Part shown: positions 25,534 to 36,000 of the stretch, piece after piece
Numbering within the stretch: the first letter of the stretch is position 1
Layout of the letters: each line of letters starts with the position of its first letter
NCBI RefSeq assembly: GCF_936927845.1
Contig: NZ_CAKZHV010000066.1
Span: forward strand, 62,001-126,000
DNA: 64,000 nt
Reading direction: 5' to 3'
Source of the DNA: an uncultured Sphingomonas sp.
GTDB lineage: Bacteria; Pseudomonadota; Alphaproteobacteria; Sphingomonadales; Sphingomonadaceae
Made by a program: the position numbers and the translations under genes
The notes under the pieces: model-generated
What the model was told of the DNA's origin: nothing
What the model saw: the letters and a program-made list of their open reading frames with translations, nothing else
Database searches by the model: none

Positions 25534-27864
25534 ATGATCGTGAGCGGAGGATGGACCTTCGTCGCCGCGGGTGCGGTGCTCGCGATCTTCGTAGCGCTGG
25601 CAGCCTATATGCTCGCCGCAGGTCTGCGAGCGCGTGCGGCCGCTGCCGGGTTGGTTCATGCACATGTGCGGCTGACGGCGTTGCTCGCCTCTGCTCCAGC
25701 GCAGTCGCTGCTGATCCGGTCGGACGGGGGGATCGAGGTTGCCCCGCGCGTGGCCGAGTGGCTCGGCTGGTCGAGCGCGCCACGCAGCGTGTCGGAGCTT
25801 CGTGCGGCAGACTGGGGGCTCGCGGCGGACGAGGTGGCGGGGCTGACCCGCGACGTGGACGCGCTGCGTCGCGCCGCGCGTCCGTTCGCACGCGTCGTTC
25901 GCACGCGTGATAATGCGCGTGCGTTGCGCGTCACCGGCGAGCGGCGCAGTGACGAGCTGGTGCTGTGGTTCAGCGACGTGACCGCGAGCGAGGAACAGGT
26001 CGCGCGGCTGCGCGAGGAAACGGCCGAACTGAACGAGGCATTCGCGGCGCTGAGCGGCCTGATCGAGGCGGCACCACTGCCGATGTGGTACCGCGACGCC
26101 GACCTGCAGCTCGCCATGGTCAACTCCGCCTACGTCACCGCGGTCGAGGCGCGCGATGCGGCGAGCGTGATCGCGCGCGGGCTGGAGCTGACCGAAGGGT
26201 CGGGGCAGGGCGGACCGCGCGCGGGTGCGATCGCGGCGCGCGACAGCGGGCGACCGCAGGAGCGCGTGCTGCCGGCGACGATCGGTGGGGCGCGACGCGC
26301 GCTCAAGCTCTTCGACGTGCCGCTGCCGGTCGGCGGGGTCGCCGGTTTTGCGATCGATATCGAGGAGCTGGAACAGGCAAATGCGCGCGAGAAGCGCTTC
26401 GCCGAGGCGCAACGCGCGATGCTCGACCGATTGTCCGCGGGCGTGGTACAGTTCGGGCGCGACCGGAGTCTGATCTTCTGCAACCAGCCGTTCCGGCGCA
26501 TGTTCGCGATGCGGCGTGAGTGGTTGTCGGACCGGCCCGAGTTCGACCGCGTGCTGGAACGCATGCGCGAGGCCGGGCGCGTGCCCGAGGTGCGCGACTT
26601 TCCGGGGTGGAAGGCGGAGCGGCGCGGCTGGTTCCTGAACGCGGATGGCGCGGCGGAGGAGAATTGGCATCTGCCCGGCGGCACGCACTTGCGCGTCGTG
26701 GCGCAACCGCTGCCCGACGGCGGGCTGCTGCTGATCTTCGAGGACCGGACCGAGCAGGTGCAACTCGCCAGCGCGCGCGACACGTTGCTGCGGGTGCGCA
26801 CCGCGACGTTCGACAATCTGTTCGAGGCGCTGGGCGTGTTCGCCGCCGATGGCCGGCTGCAATTGTGGAACAACCGTTTTCGCGCGCTGTGGAATTTCGA
26901 GGAGGAGTTCCTCGCCGGGCACCCGCGCGTCGACGCGATCGCCGAGCGGCTCGCGCCGCAGCTCGCCAACCAGGCGCGCGCCGCGCTCGTCTCCGAGCTG
27001 GTCCGCTACGCGACGGTCGAGCGCAAGCAGCGCGGCGGCCGGGTCGCACTGGCTGATGGGCGCCACTTCGAGTTCGCGGCGGTGCCGCTGCCCGACGGCA
27101 ACGCGTTGGTGACGATGCTCGACATCTCCGACAGCCGCCGGATCGAGCAGGCGCTGCGCGACCGCAACGAGGCGTTGGAGGCAGCGGACCGGGTCAAGAC
27201 TGCGTTCGTCGCCAACATGAGCTACGAATTGCGTACGCCGCTGACCTCGATCAGCGGGTTCGCCGAGATGCTGCACGGTGGTTATGCGGGAACGCTGTCG
27301 GGTGAGGCGATCGCCTATGTCGACGCGATCCTCGACTCGGTCGAGCGATTGGGCGTGCTGATCGACGACGTGCTCGATCTCACGCAGGCGGACAGCGCGA
27401 CGCTGGAGCGCGAGGATCTCGAGCTCGGCGCGGTGGTGCGCGCGGCGGCGGACGCGCTGACCGCATCGGCCAGGCGGCACCGGATCGAGTTCGTGGTCGA
27501 GGTGCAGCGTACCGCCGGGCGCGTCCACGCCGATCGTCGCCGCATCCGCGAGGCGGTCGAGCATCTGCTGCGCCACGCGGTCGGCGCGACGCGCGCCGGC
27601 GGGCGCGTGCTGCTCCACGTCGATGGCGATTCCAAGCGCGCGCGGATCGTCGTCTCCGACGACGGAGCGGGGATGACCGCGGAGGAGGCGGCGCGCGCGT
27701 TCGACCGTTTCGCGCAGCCCGGCATCACCCCGGGGCAGGAGCGCGCGCTGGGGCTCGGCCTGCCGCTCGCGAAACAGTTCGTCGAGGCGCACGGCGGCAC
27801 GGTGTCGCTGGTGAGCGAGCCGGGGCAGGGCTCGCTCGTCACGGTCGAGTTGCCGCGGCGATGA
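25534..27864 (+). CDS. divL: DivL-type tyrosine pseudokinase, cell-cycle regulator
   Basis: 776 residues. N-terminal membrane anchor (about 8-33), several PAS-type regions (for example about 170-270, 300-390 and 410-530), then a histidine-kinase-like core. The H box reads SYELRTPL with Tyr564 in place of the phospho-accepting His, the hallmark of Caulobacter DivL. The N box is also degenerate (HLLRHA), while DDGAGM and GLGLPL are kept. DivL acts upstream of CckA to control CtrA. Gene order matches the Caulobacter divL neighbourhood. The stop overlaps tsaE. Confidence 0.88.
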   Translation: MIVSGGWTFVAAGAVLAIFVALAAYMLAAGLRARAAAAGLVHAHVRLTALLASAPAQSLLIRSDGGIEVAPRVAEWLGWSSAPRSVSELRAADWGLAADEVAGLTRDVDALRRAARPFARVVRTRDNARALRVTGERRSDELVLWFSDVTASEEQVARLREETAELNEAFAALSGLIEAAPLPMWYRDADLQLAMVNSAYVTAVEARDAASVIARGLELTEGSGQGGPRAGAIAARDSGRPQERVLPATIGGARRALKLFDVPLPVGGVAGFAIDIEELEQANAREKRFAEAQRAMLDRLSAGVVQFGRDRSLIFCNQPFRRMFAMRREWLSDRPEFDRVLERMREAGRVPEVRDFPGWKAERRGWFLNADGAAEENWHLPGGTHLRVVAQPLPDGGLLLIFEDRTEQVQLASARDTLLRVRTATFDNLFEALGVFAADGRLQLWNNRFRALWNFEEEFLAGHPRVDAIAERLAPQLANQARAALVSELVRYATVERKQRGGRVALADGRHFEFAAVPLPDGNALVTMLDISDSRRIEQALRDRNEALEAADRVKTAFVANMSYELRTPLTSISGFAEMLHGGYAGTLSGEAIAYVDAILDSVERLGVLIDDVLDLTQADSATLEREDLELGAVVRAAADALTASARRHRIEFVVEVQRTAGRVHADRRRIREAVEHLLRHAVGATRAGGRVLLHVDGDSKRARIVVSDDGAGMTAEEAARAFDRFAQPGITPGQERALGLGLPLAKQFVEAHGGTVSLVSEPGQGSLVTVELPRR

Positions 27865-28316
27865 GCGGTGAATTGTTCCTGGCGGACGCGGCGGCGACGG
27901 AGGCGCTGGGGCGTAGCTTGGCGCCGGTGCTGCGCGCGGGCGACGTCGTGCTGCTGTCGGGCCGACTCGGGATGGGCAAGACGAGCTTCGCGCGCGGCGT
28001 GTTGGCAGGCCTGGGGCTGGCGGGCGAGGCACCGAGCCCGACGTTCGCGATTCTGCAGCCTTATGCACTGCCCGAGGTGCGCCTGCCGGTGGTGCACGCC
28101 GATTTGTACCGGATCGAGGACGCGGGGGAACTGGAGGAGCTGGGGCTCGACGACGCGCTGTACGATTCGGCGCTACTGGTCGAGTGGCCCGAGCGCGTGC
28201 CGGCGAGCATCTGGCGCGATCCGCTGCACCTGACCTTCGCGCGCGCACCAGCCGGCGGGCGCAGCTTGACTTGGCACGCGTCGGCGGCATGGGAGCGGCG
28301 ATGGGCACCGAGATGA
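27861..28316 (+). CDS. tsaE: tRNA threonylcarbamoyladenosine biosynthesis ATPase TsaE
   Basis: 151 residues. P-loop ATPase partner of TsaB/TsaD in t6A37 formation. Walker A GRLGMGKT (34-41), APSPTFAI segment, and Walker-B-type HADLYRIEDAGELEELGLDD with the VEWPER motif are all characteristic. The ATG overlaps the divL stop (ATGA). The downstream kinase start lies within its last codons. Confidence 0.95.
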   Translation: MSGELFLADAAATEALGRSLAPVLRAGDVVLLSGRLGMGKTSFARGVLAGLGLAGEAPSPTFAILQPYALPEVRLPVVHADLYRIEDAGELEELGLDDALYDSALLVEWPERVPASIWRDPLHLTFARAPAGGRSLTWHASAAWERRWAPR

Positions 28317-29305
28317 TTTCCGGCGACATGATGCCGCCGCCGCACGCCGCCGCGTTTCTCGACAGCGCTGGCTGGCACGGCGCCACGATCGAGCCGTTGG
28401 CGGGTGACGCCTCGTTCCGGCGTTACTTTCGCGTCGAGGCGGGGGGGCGTCGTGCGGTACTGATGGATGCGCCGCCGCCGCACGAGGACCCGCGCCCGTT
28501 CATCGGCGTGGCGCAGTGGCTGAACGAGCGCGGGTTCGCTGCCCCTGCGATCCACGCGATCGATCTCGAGCGCGGGCTGGTGTTGCTGGAGGATTTCGGC
28601 GAGGTGCGCATGCGCGAAACGGTCGACGCCAATGCCGACGCACTAATGCCGCTCTACTCGGCGGCGGTCGACGTGCTGGTCGCGTTGCACCGCCATCCCG
28701 CGGGTGACTGGCGCGCCTACGATCTCGCCGAGTTGCAGCGTGAGGCGGGGTTGCTGGTGGAATGGTACTGCCCCGCGATCGGGTTGGCCGTCGACGGAGA
28801 CGGCTACCGCGCGGCGTGGGACGAGGTGCTGCACCACGCGCTGACCGCGCAGCCGGTGACGGTGCTGCGCGACTATCATGCCGAGAATCTGATGCTGGTC
28901 GGGCCGGAGCGGTCGCTGGGGTTGCTCGATTTTCAGGACGCGCTGGCCGGGCACCCGGCCTATGATCTCGTGTCGCTGCTGCAGGACGCGCGGCGCGACG
29001 TGGAGCCCTCGATCGAGGAGGCAATGCTCGCGCGCTACACCGCGGCAACGGACGCGGGTTCGGCGTTCCTTGATGCCTATCACGTGCTCGGCGCGCAGCG
29101 GAACGCGAAGATCGTCGGCATCTTCACGAGATTGTGGCAGCGCGACGGCAAGCCGCGCTACCCGGCATTGTGCCCGCGCGTCTGGGCGTATCTGGAGCGC
29201 GACCTGAGCCACCCGGTGCTCGCCCCTGTCGCGCGCTGGTTCGACGCGAACATTCCGCCCGAGCTGCGCGGCGACCCGATGCTCGTGCGCGGAAGCGCGG
29301 CGTGA
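28301..29305 (+). CDS. amgK: AmgK-type anomeric MurNAc/GlcNAc kinase (phosphotransferase fold)
   Basis: 334 residues from an ATG five bases after GGGAG; another ATG at 28313 overlaps the tsaE stop (ATGA) and would give 330. Aminoglycoside-phosphotransferase fold with GDASFRRYFRV near the N-terminus, catalytic RDYHAENLM (Brenner motif) and LDFQDALAGHPAYDL with the metal-binding Asp. Phosphorylates MurNAc at C1 in a cell-wall recycling route; the adjacent murU supports this over antibiotic resistance. The stop overlaps murU. Confidence 0.87.
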   Translation: MGTEMISGDMMPPPHAAAFLDSAGWHGATIEPLAGDASFRRYFRVEAGGRRAVLMDAPPPHEDPRPFIGVAQWLNERGFAAPAIHAIDLERGLVLLEDFGEVRMRETVDANADALMPLYSAAVDVLVALHRHPAGDWRAYDLAELQREAGLLVEWYCPAIGLAVDGDGYRAAWDEVLHHALTAQPVTVLRDYHAENLMLVGPERSLGLLDFQDALAGHPAYDLVSLLQDARRDVEPSIEEAMLARYTAATDAGSAFLDAYHVLGAQRNAKIVGIFTRLWQRDGKPRYPALCPRVWAYLERDLSHPVLAPVARWFDANIPPELRGDPMLVRGSAA

Positions 29306-30057
29306 CACGCCCACGCTACATCCGCCCGGTGCCCGATGCGGGCGTGCCGAAGACCGCGATGGTGATGGCGGCGGGGCTGGGCAAGCGGATGCGCCCGCTG
29401 ACCGCGCTGCGTCCCAAGCCGCTGATCCCGGTCGCGGGCAAGCCGTTGATCGACCACGTGTTTGACCGGCTGCGCGATGCCGGCGTCGAGCGCACGGTGG
29501 TCAACGTCCATTATCTCGCCGACGCGCTGGAGGCGCATGTCACGCACCGTGTCTCGGGCCTCGACATCATCGTGTCCGACGAGCGCGCGCAGTTGCTCGA
29601 AACCGGCGGCGGGCTGGTCAAGGCACGCGAGATGCTGGGCGACGCGCCGTTCCTGGTCGTCAATAGCGACAATCTGTGGCTCGACGGGCCGACCGACGCG
29701 ATCCGGCTGCTGGCGTCGCGTTGGGACGACGACGCGATGGACGCGCTGTTGCTGCTGGTGCCGTATGCCCGCGCGCACAACCACCGCGGCCAGGGAGATT
29801 TCCACATCGATGCAGCCGGCAGGATCACCGGGCGGCGCCGGCCGGGCCGTGTCGCGCCGTTTGTTTATACCGGCGTGCAGATCCTGTCGCCGCGCGTGAT
29901 CGCCGACTGGCCAGAGGGTCCGTTCTCGACCAACCTGTTCTGGGACCGCGCGATCGCGGCGGGGCGCGCGTTCGGGGTGGTGCATCAGGGATTGTGGTTC
30001 GACGTCGGCACGCCGGGCGCGATTGCGCGGACCGAGGCGATCCTGGCGGATGGCTGA
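29302..30057 (+). CDS. murU: MurU-type N-acetylmuramate-1-phosphate uridylyltransferase
   Basis: 251 residues from a GTG that overlaps the amgK stop (GTGA). Sugar nucleotidyltransferase with VMAAGLGKRMRPLTALRPKPLIPV, active-site NSDNLWLDG and FDVGTPGAIARTEAI. Makes UDP-MurNAc from MurNAc-1-phosphate, the step after AmgK, so recycled MurNAc bypasses de novo synthesis and fosfomycin-sensitive MurA. Confidence 0.87.
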   Translation: MTRPRYIRPVPDAGVPKTAMVMAAGLGKRMRPLTALRPKPLIPVAGKPLIDHVFDRLRDAGVERTVVNVHYLADALEAHVTHRVSGLDIIVSDERAQLLETGGGLVKAREMLGDAPFLVVNSDNLWLDGPTDAIRLLASRWDDDAMDALLLLVPYARAHNHRGQGDFHIDAAGRITGRRRPGRVAPFVYTGVQILSPRVIADWPEGPFSTNLFWDRAIAAGRAFGVVHQGLWFDVGTPGAIARTEAILADG

Positions 30058-30063
30058 GCGCCG

Positions 30064-33042
30064 GTGAACGAGGCGCGCGGGCTCCACCTTTTTACCATTC
30101 CGGCGCACCGGGCGATCGCCGATGCGGCGGTGGCGGGATTGCTGCGACGGTTCGGCGGTGATCGGCTGACGCTCGCGCGGGGCCTCGTGCTGGTGCCCAA
30201 CAAGCGCGCCGGGATCGCGATGACGCGCGCGTTCGTGCGCGCGAGCGGCGGTGCGCTGCTGCTGCCGCGGATCGTCAGTCTGGCGGGCGATGATTTGGGT
30301 GAGGCGCTGGGTGCCGCACTCGACCCCGCGGGCGTCACGCCGCTGCTGCCGCCCGCGATCGACCCGCTCCAGCGCCGCATGGTGCTCGCGCGCATGGTCG
30401 AGGAGGAGCGCGCGCGCGTCGGACACCCGGTCGATGCGGCGGAAGCGGTGCGGCTGGCGGGCGATCTGGCGCGGACGCTCGACCAGTTGATCGTCGAGGA
30501 GGTGGACCCGGCGCGGCTGGCCGAGATCGACCCGGGCGAGGGGCTGACCGAGCATTGGCAGCGCGCGCTGGAGCTGTTCCGCATCGTGCTCGATCGCTGG
30601 CCCACGACACGCGAGCGGCTGGGGCGGATCGAAGCGGGGGTGCGGCGCATCAAGCTGCTCGACGCGCAGGCGGCGCGCTGGCGTGAGACGCCGCCGGGCG
30701 GCTTCGTCTGCGCGGTCGGCATCACCGACCCTGCGCCTGCGATCGCGCGGCTGCTGCGCGTGGTGGCGGGATTGCCGCAGGGGATGGTCGCATTCGCCAA
30801 CCTCGACACGCGCATGCCCGAGGAGGAATGGGAGGTGCTGGGCCCGCACCTGCCCGACCCGGTAACGGGTATGCGGCGGCGCGCGATCGAGGTGCATCCG
30901 CAATTTCATTTGAAGCTGATCCTCGATCGCATGGGCGTGGGGCGCGGTGAGGTGCGCACCTGGCTCGGCGGCAGCGACCATGACGCGAGCGCAGTGCGTG
31001 GCCGCGCGATCGCCAACGCGCTGGCCCCGGCCGATTTTACCGGCAAGTGGACCCACCTCGACGCATCCGAGCGGCGGCTCACCGGGGTCGAGGCGGCCGA
31101 ACTCGCGACCCCGGCCGAGGAAGCACAGGCGATCGCGCTGGCGATGCGCGAATGGATCGAGCAGCCTGGGCGGACCGCGGCGCTCGTCACCCCCGATCGC
31201 GCGCTGGCGCGGCGGGTGGCGGCGCATTGCGAACGGTGGAACATTCCAATCGACGACAGCGCCGGGCGCGCGCTGTCAATCCTGCCGCCGGGCACGCTGT
31301 TGACCGCGATCGTCGAGGCGGCGGCGCAGGATTTCGCGCCGATGGCGCTGTTGACGCTGCTCAAGCATCCGTTGGTCAGGAGTGGCGAGGCGCGCGGGCG
31401 TTGGCTGGAGGGGGTGCGCCGGCTCGACCGTGCGCTCCGCGGACCGCGCCCGGCGCCGGGGCTCGCGGGGATCACCGCGCATCTGAACGACGGGCCGGAG
31501 CGCGAGCGCGAGCGCGAGTTGCGCCGCGCCGCGCTGCCGTGGTGGGAAGAAGCGCGCGCGCTGCTCGAGCCGGTCGCCGCGGTGTTCGGACGCGAAACGG
31601 CGAGCCTGCCCGAGCTGGTCGCGGGCCTGCGCGAGTCGGCGCAGGCGCTCGCGGGCGACGAGGTATGGCGCGGTCCCGCCGGGCGATGCGCGGCCGAGTT
31701 GCTGACCAACCTGGAGCGGCAGGCGCCGCTCGGGCCCGCGAACGCGTCGGCGGCGGGGTTCGCGCCGCTGCTGCGATTGCTGATGGACGAGGTCGCGGTC
31801 AGGCAGATCCAGGGCGAGCATCCCCGGCTCGCGATCTACGGCTTGATAGAGGCGCGGTTGCAGACCGCCGACCTGATGATCCTGGGCGGGTTGAATGAGG
31901 GCGTGTGGCCGGGCAACCCGCCGCCCGATCCGTGGCTCGCGCCGCGCATCCGCGCCGAGCTGGGCCTGTCGGGCTTGCAGCGCGCGATCGGCACCGCGGC
32001 GCACGATTTCGGACAGGGACTGGGTGCGCCGCGCGTGCTGATCACGCGTAGCCGGCGCGATGCGCGCAGCCCCGCGCTCGCGTCGCGCTTCTGGTTGCGG
32101 CTGGAGGCGATGGCGGGCGAGCGGTTCGTGCGCGCGCACCGGCTGGAACGCTGGACGCGGCTGCTCGACGACGGCGCGACGCCCATGCCCGCCGAGCGGC
32201 CCGCGCCGAGCCCAGGCGCCGAGCTCAGGCCGACCAGCATCTCGGTCACCGAGGTCGACCGGCTGAAGGCCGATCCGTTCGCCTTTTACGCGCGACGTAT
32301 TCTTAAGCTGATGCCGCTCGACGCGGTTGATGCCGATCCGAGTGCGGCGTGGCGCGGCACGGCGGTTCACGGCGTGCTGGAGGAATGGGCCAAGCACGAT
32401 GCCTGCGCGCCCGACCGGCTGGTGCCGCGCGCGCTGGCGATGCTCGACGACCCCGCGGCGCACCCGCTGCTGCGTGCGCTGTGGCAACCGCGGCTGATCG
32501 CGGGGATCGAGTGGATCGCGGCGACGATGCAGGCGAACCGTGCCGAGGGGCGCGATATTCTGGCGGCGGAGGGGCAGGGGTACACGATGCTGTCGGGGAT
32601 CAAGCTGACCGGCCGGTTCGACCGTGTCGACCGCGCCGCGGACGGATCGATCGTCGTCGTCGACTATAAGACCGGCAAGGCGCCGTCGGTCGCGGCGGTG
32701 CGCGGCGGGTTCAACCTGCAACTGGGGCTGCTCGGCGCGATGGCGGAGGAAGGCGCGTTCGAGGGCGTTGAGGGCCGCGCGGGCGGGTTCGAATATTGGT
32801 CGCTCGCGAAAGGACGCGACGGGTTCGGCGCGGTGACCAGCCCGGCCGATCCGGCGGGCAAGAACGGGCGCATCATGACCGACGATTTCACCCGTGCCGC
32901 GCGCGACAGCTTCGCGGAAGCGGCGGCGCGCTGGCTGACCGGCGAGGAAGCGTTCGTCGCCAAGCTCCATCCCGAGTTCGCGCCGTTCGCGGAATACGAC
33001 CAGCTGATGCGCCGCGACGAATGGTATGGCCGTGAACGCTGA
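30064..33042 (+). CDS. addB: Double-strand break repair protein AddB
   Basis: 992 residues from a GTG six bases past murU, with no clear ribosome site. Alphaproteobacterial AddB: N-terminal helicase-like domain (LTLARGLVLVPNKRAGIAMTRAF) that resembles an inactive UvrD fold, then a RecB-type nuclease at the C-terminus with VVDYKTGKAP. Works with AddA in processing DNA ends for RecA. The stop overlaps the addA start by 17 bases. Confidence 0.93.
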   Translation: MNEARGLHLFTIPAHRAIADAAVAGLLRRFGGDRLTLARGLVLVPNKRAGIAMTRAFVRASGGALLLPRIVSLAGDDLGEALGAALDPAGVTPLLPPAIDPLQRRMVLARMVEEERARVGHPVDAAEAVRLAGDLARTLDQLIVEEVDPARLAEIDPGEGLTEHWQRALELFRIVLDRWPTTRERLGRIEAGVRRIKLLDAQAARWRETPPGGFVCAVGITDPAPAIARLLRVVAGLPQGMVAFANLDTRMPEEEWEVLGPHLPDPVTGMRRRAIEVHPQFHLKLILDRMGVGRGEVRTWLGGSDHDASAVRGRAIANALAPADFTGKWTHLDASERRLTGVEAAELATPAEEAQAIALAMREWIEQPGRTAALVTPDRALARRVAAHCERWNIPIDDSAGRALSILPPGTLLTAIVEAAAQDFAPMALLTLLKHPLVRSGEARGRWLEGVRRLDRALRGPRPAPGLAGITAHLNDGPERERERELRRAALPWWEEARALLEPVAAVFGRETASLPELVAGLRESAQALAGDEVWRGPAGRCAAELLTNLERQAPLGPANASAAGFAPLLRLLMDEVAVRQIQGEHPRLAIYGLIEARLQTADLMILGGLNEGVWPGNPPPDPWLAPRIRAELGLSGLQRAIGTAAHDFGQGLGAPRVLITRSRRDARSPALASRFWLRLEAMAGERFVRAHRLERWTRLLDDGATPMPAERPAPSPGAELRPTSISVTEVDRLKADPFAFYARRILKLMPLDAVDADPSAAWRGTAVHGVLEEWAKHDACAPDRLVPRALAMLDDPAAHPLLRALWQPRLIAGIEWIAATMQANRAEGRDILAAEGQGYTMLSGIKLTGRFDRVDRAADGSIVVVDYKTGKAPSVAAVRGGFNLQLGLLGAMAEEGAFEGVEGRAGGFEYWSLAKGRDGFGAVTSPADPAGKNGRIMTDDFTRAARDSFAEAAARWLTGEEAFVAKLHPEFAPFAEYDQLMRRDEWYGRER

Positions 33043-36000
33043 CGCGCTCGCACCATTGCCGGCGCTGCAGGGTGACCAGCAGCGCGCGAGCAACCCCGAC
33101 GCGCATGTCTGGCTGTCCGCCTCGGCCGGGACGGGCAAGACGCAGGTGCTGGCGGCACGCGTGTTCCGCCTGCTGCTGGGCGGGACCGATCCGTCGGCGA
33201 TCCTGTGCCTGACCTTCACCAAGGCGGGCGCGGCGGAGATGACCGCGCGGATCAGCCGGCGGCTCGCCGCCTGGGTGCGAATGGACGACACCGCGCTGTT
33301 CTCGGACCTGCGGGCCTTGGGCGAGCCGGGCGATCCGCGGCAGATCGCGCGCGCGCGCACCTTGTTCGCCAAGGTGCTCGATGCGCCCGGCGGCGGCCTG
33401 CGCATCCTGACGATCCATGGTTTCTGCCAGAGCCTGCTCGCGTCATTTCCGGTCGAGGCGGGGTTCGTCCCCGGCTTCCGCCCGATCGAGCCGCGCGAGG
33501 AAGCGCTGCTCAGGCGGCAGGCATTGTCCGACATGCTGGTCGCGGCCGAGCGTGAAGGACGCGACGCGCCGGTCGCGACGATCGGCGCGCTGAGCGTCCG
33601 GCTGGGTGAGCAGGGCGCGGAGCAGTTCCTGCACGAGTGCGCGCGCGCCGGCAGCGCGCTGGAGGCGCTGCCGAGCGGGATCGCCGCGTTCATCCGCGGC
33701 GCGCTGGGTGTGCCGCTGGGCGACATCGCGGCGCACGTGCGCGAGCGGTGCGCGGGGCTGGACGAGCGTGCGATCCGGCGCATCGCCGCGGCCAACGCAG
33801 CCTGGGGTACGGCGACCGGGTTGAAGCATGCCGACGCGGTCGCCGCCTGGCTCGCGGCGGACGCGGCGGGACGGGTCGAGCGGCTGGGCGCGTTGATGGC
33901 GGTGGTGCGTACCGGCACGGGCGAGCCGCGCAAGGCGTCGGCGAAGCTGATCGCGGCGGAAGCCGATTACGTCGCGCTCGCGGAGGAGCTCGGCAACGCG
34001 TGCGCCGACCTGCTGGGTTTGCAGGTGCGTGCCGCCTACGCCGACCTGCTCGGCTCGGCGCTGGAGGTCGGGCGCGAGTATGCGCGCGGCTATGCGGCGG
34101 CGAAGCGGCGCGCAGGGGCGGTCGATTTCGACGACCTGATCCGCGCGACGGTCAACCTGCTCAGGCAGGAGGGGATCGGCGAGTGGATCCGCTACAAGCT
34201 CGACCAGATCACCGAGCACGTGCTGGTCGACGAGGCGCAGGACACAAACGTTGCGCAGTGGACGATCATCCGCGCGCTGGTGGACGAGTATTTCGTCGGG
34301 CGCGGCGTCTATGCGCCATCGGTCCGGACGCTGTTCACGGTCGGCGACACCAAGCAGGCGATCTTCGGCTTCCAGGGGACCGATCCGGTCAACTTCATGG
34401 CGGCGGAGCGCTATTTTGAGGCACGTGCGGCGATGGTCGCGGGCGACAACGACATGCCGGCCGATGAGCGCGGGCTTCCATTCGACCGCCTGTCGCTGGT
34501 CGACTCGTTCCGCTCGACCGCGCCGGTGCTCGAGTTCGTCGACGCGGCGATCGAGCATGTCGGGCCGGCGCAGTTCGCGGGTGAGGACATGATCCCGCCG
34601 CACGGCAGCCGCATCGCCGGGCCGGGGCAGGTGATACTGATCCCCGCCATCGCCGCCGGCGCGAGTGAGGCGGAGGAAGGCGGCGAAGAGGGCTGGATCG
34701 ATGACGCGGTGCGCGCCAACGCGACGCGGATCGCGAAGCTGGTGCGCGGCTGGCTTGATGGCGGTCTGATGCTGGAGAGCAAGGGGCGTGCGCTCAGGCC
34801 CGAGGACGTGATGATCCTGGTCAAGCGGCGCGGCGAGCTGGCGCAACTGCTGGTCGCGCGGCTCTATGCCGAGGGTGTGCCGGTCGCGGGCGTCGACCGG
34901 TTGCGGTTGAGCGCGCCGCTCGCGGTGCAGGATCTGCTCGCCGCGATCCGCTTCGTGCTGCAACCCGACGACGATTTGAGCCTCGCCAGCCTGCTCGTCT
35001 CGCCGCTGATCGGCTGGACGCAGGACGAGTTGCTGGCGCGCGCGGTGCCGCGCAAGGGAACGTTGTGGCGACACCTAACTGAGACGGCGCCGTCGCTGCT
35101 CGGCGACCTGGAGCTGATGCTGGCGCGCGCTGACTTCCGCACGCCGTACCAGTTCCTGGAGATGATCCTGTCGGGGCCGCTGGAGGGACGGCGCAAATTG
35201 CTGTCGCGGCTGGGCGAGGAAGCGCGCGATCCGATCGAGGAATTGCTCAACGCCGCGCTCGATTTCGAGACCACGACGACGCCGTCGCTGCAACGCTTCC
35301 TCGACTGGTTCGAGCGCGACGAGGTGGAGATCGTGCGCGACGCCGCCGCGCCGCTCGACGCGGTGCGCGTGATGACCGCGCACGGGGCGAAGGGGTTGCA
35401 GGCACCGCTCGTCATCCTGGCGGACGCGACCGCGGACCCCGACTCGGCGCCGCGCTCGACCGTGATGTGGCAGCCGGGTGGGCTCGACGAGCCGATACCG
35501 GTGTTCCGTCCTCGCAAGGCCGAGCGCGCGGGCGAGGTCGACGCGGCGCTGGCTGAGACCGAACGGCGCGAGCGCGAGGAGCATTGGCGGCTGTTCTACG
35601 TCGCGGCGACCCGCGCGGAGGAGCGGCTGGTGGTGACCGGCTCGCTCAGCGCCAAATGGAAGGGCGAGGCGCCGCCCGCGAGCTGGTACGCGGTGACCGA
35701 GCGGACGCTCGATGAATTGGGTGTGGCGAAGGCGGACGGTGAGCCGCGCGTGTTTCACGGCACCAAGCCACGCGCGCCGGTGCCGGTGCGCCGTGCGAGA
35801 GCGGCGGAAGCGCGCGACGAACTGCCGCTGCCTGCCTGGGCGCGTACGCCGGCACCCGAGGAACAGCGCCCGCCGCGCCCGCTCGCGCCCTCGTCGCTGG
35901 GCGAGGACGACGCGGGCGACGCACCGCCGACGCCCGAGATGCAGGCCGCAGCTGAGCGCGGCACGCTGATGCACGCGCTGTTCGAGCGGCTGCCGGCGGT

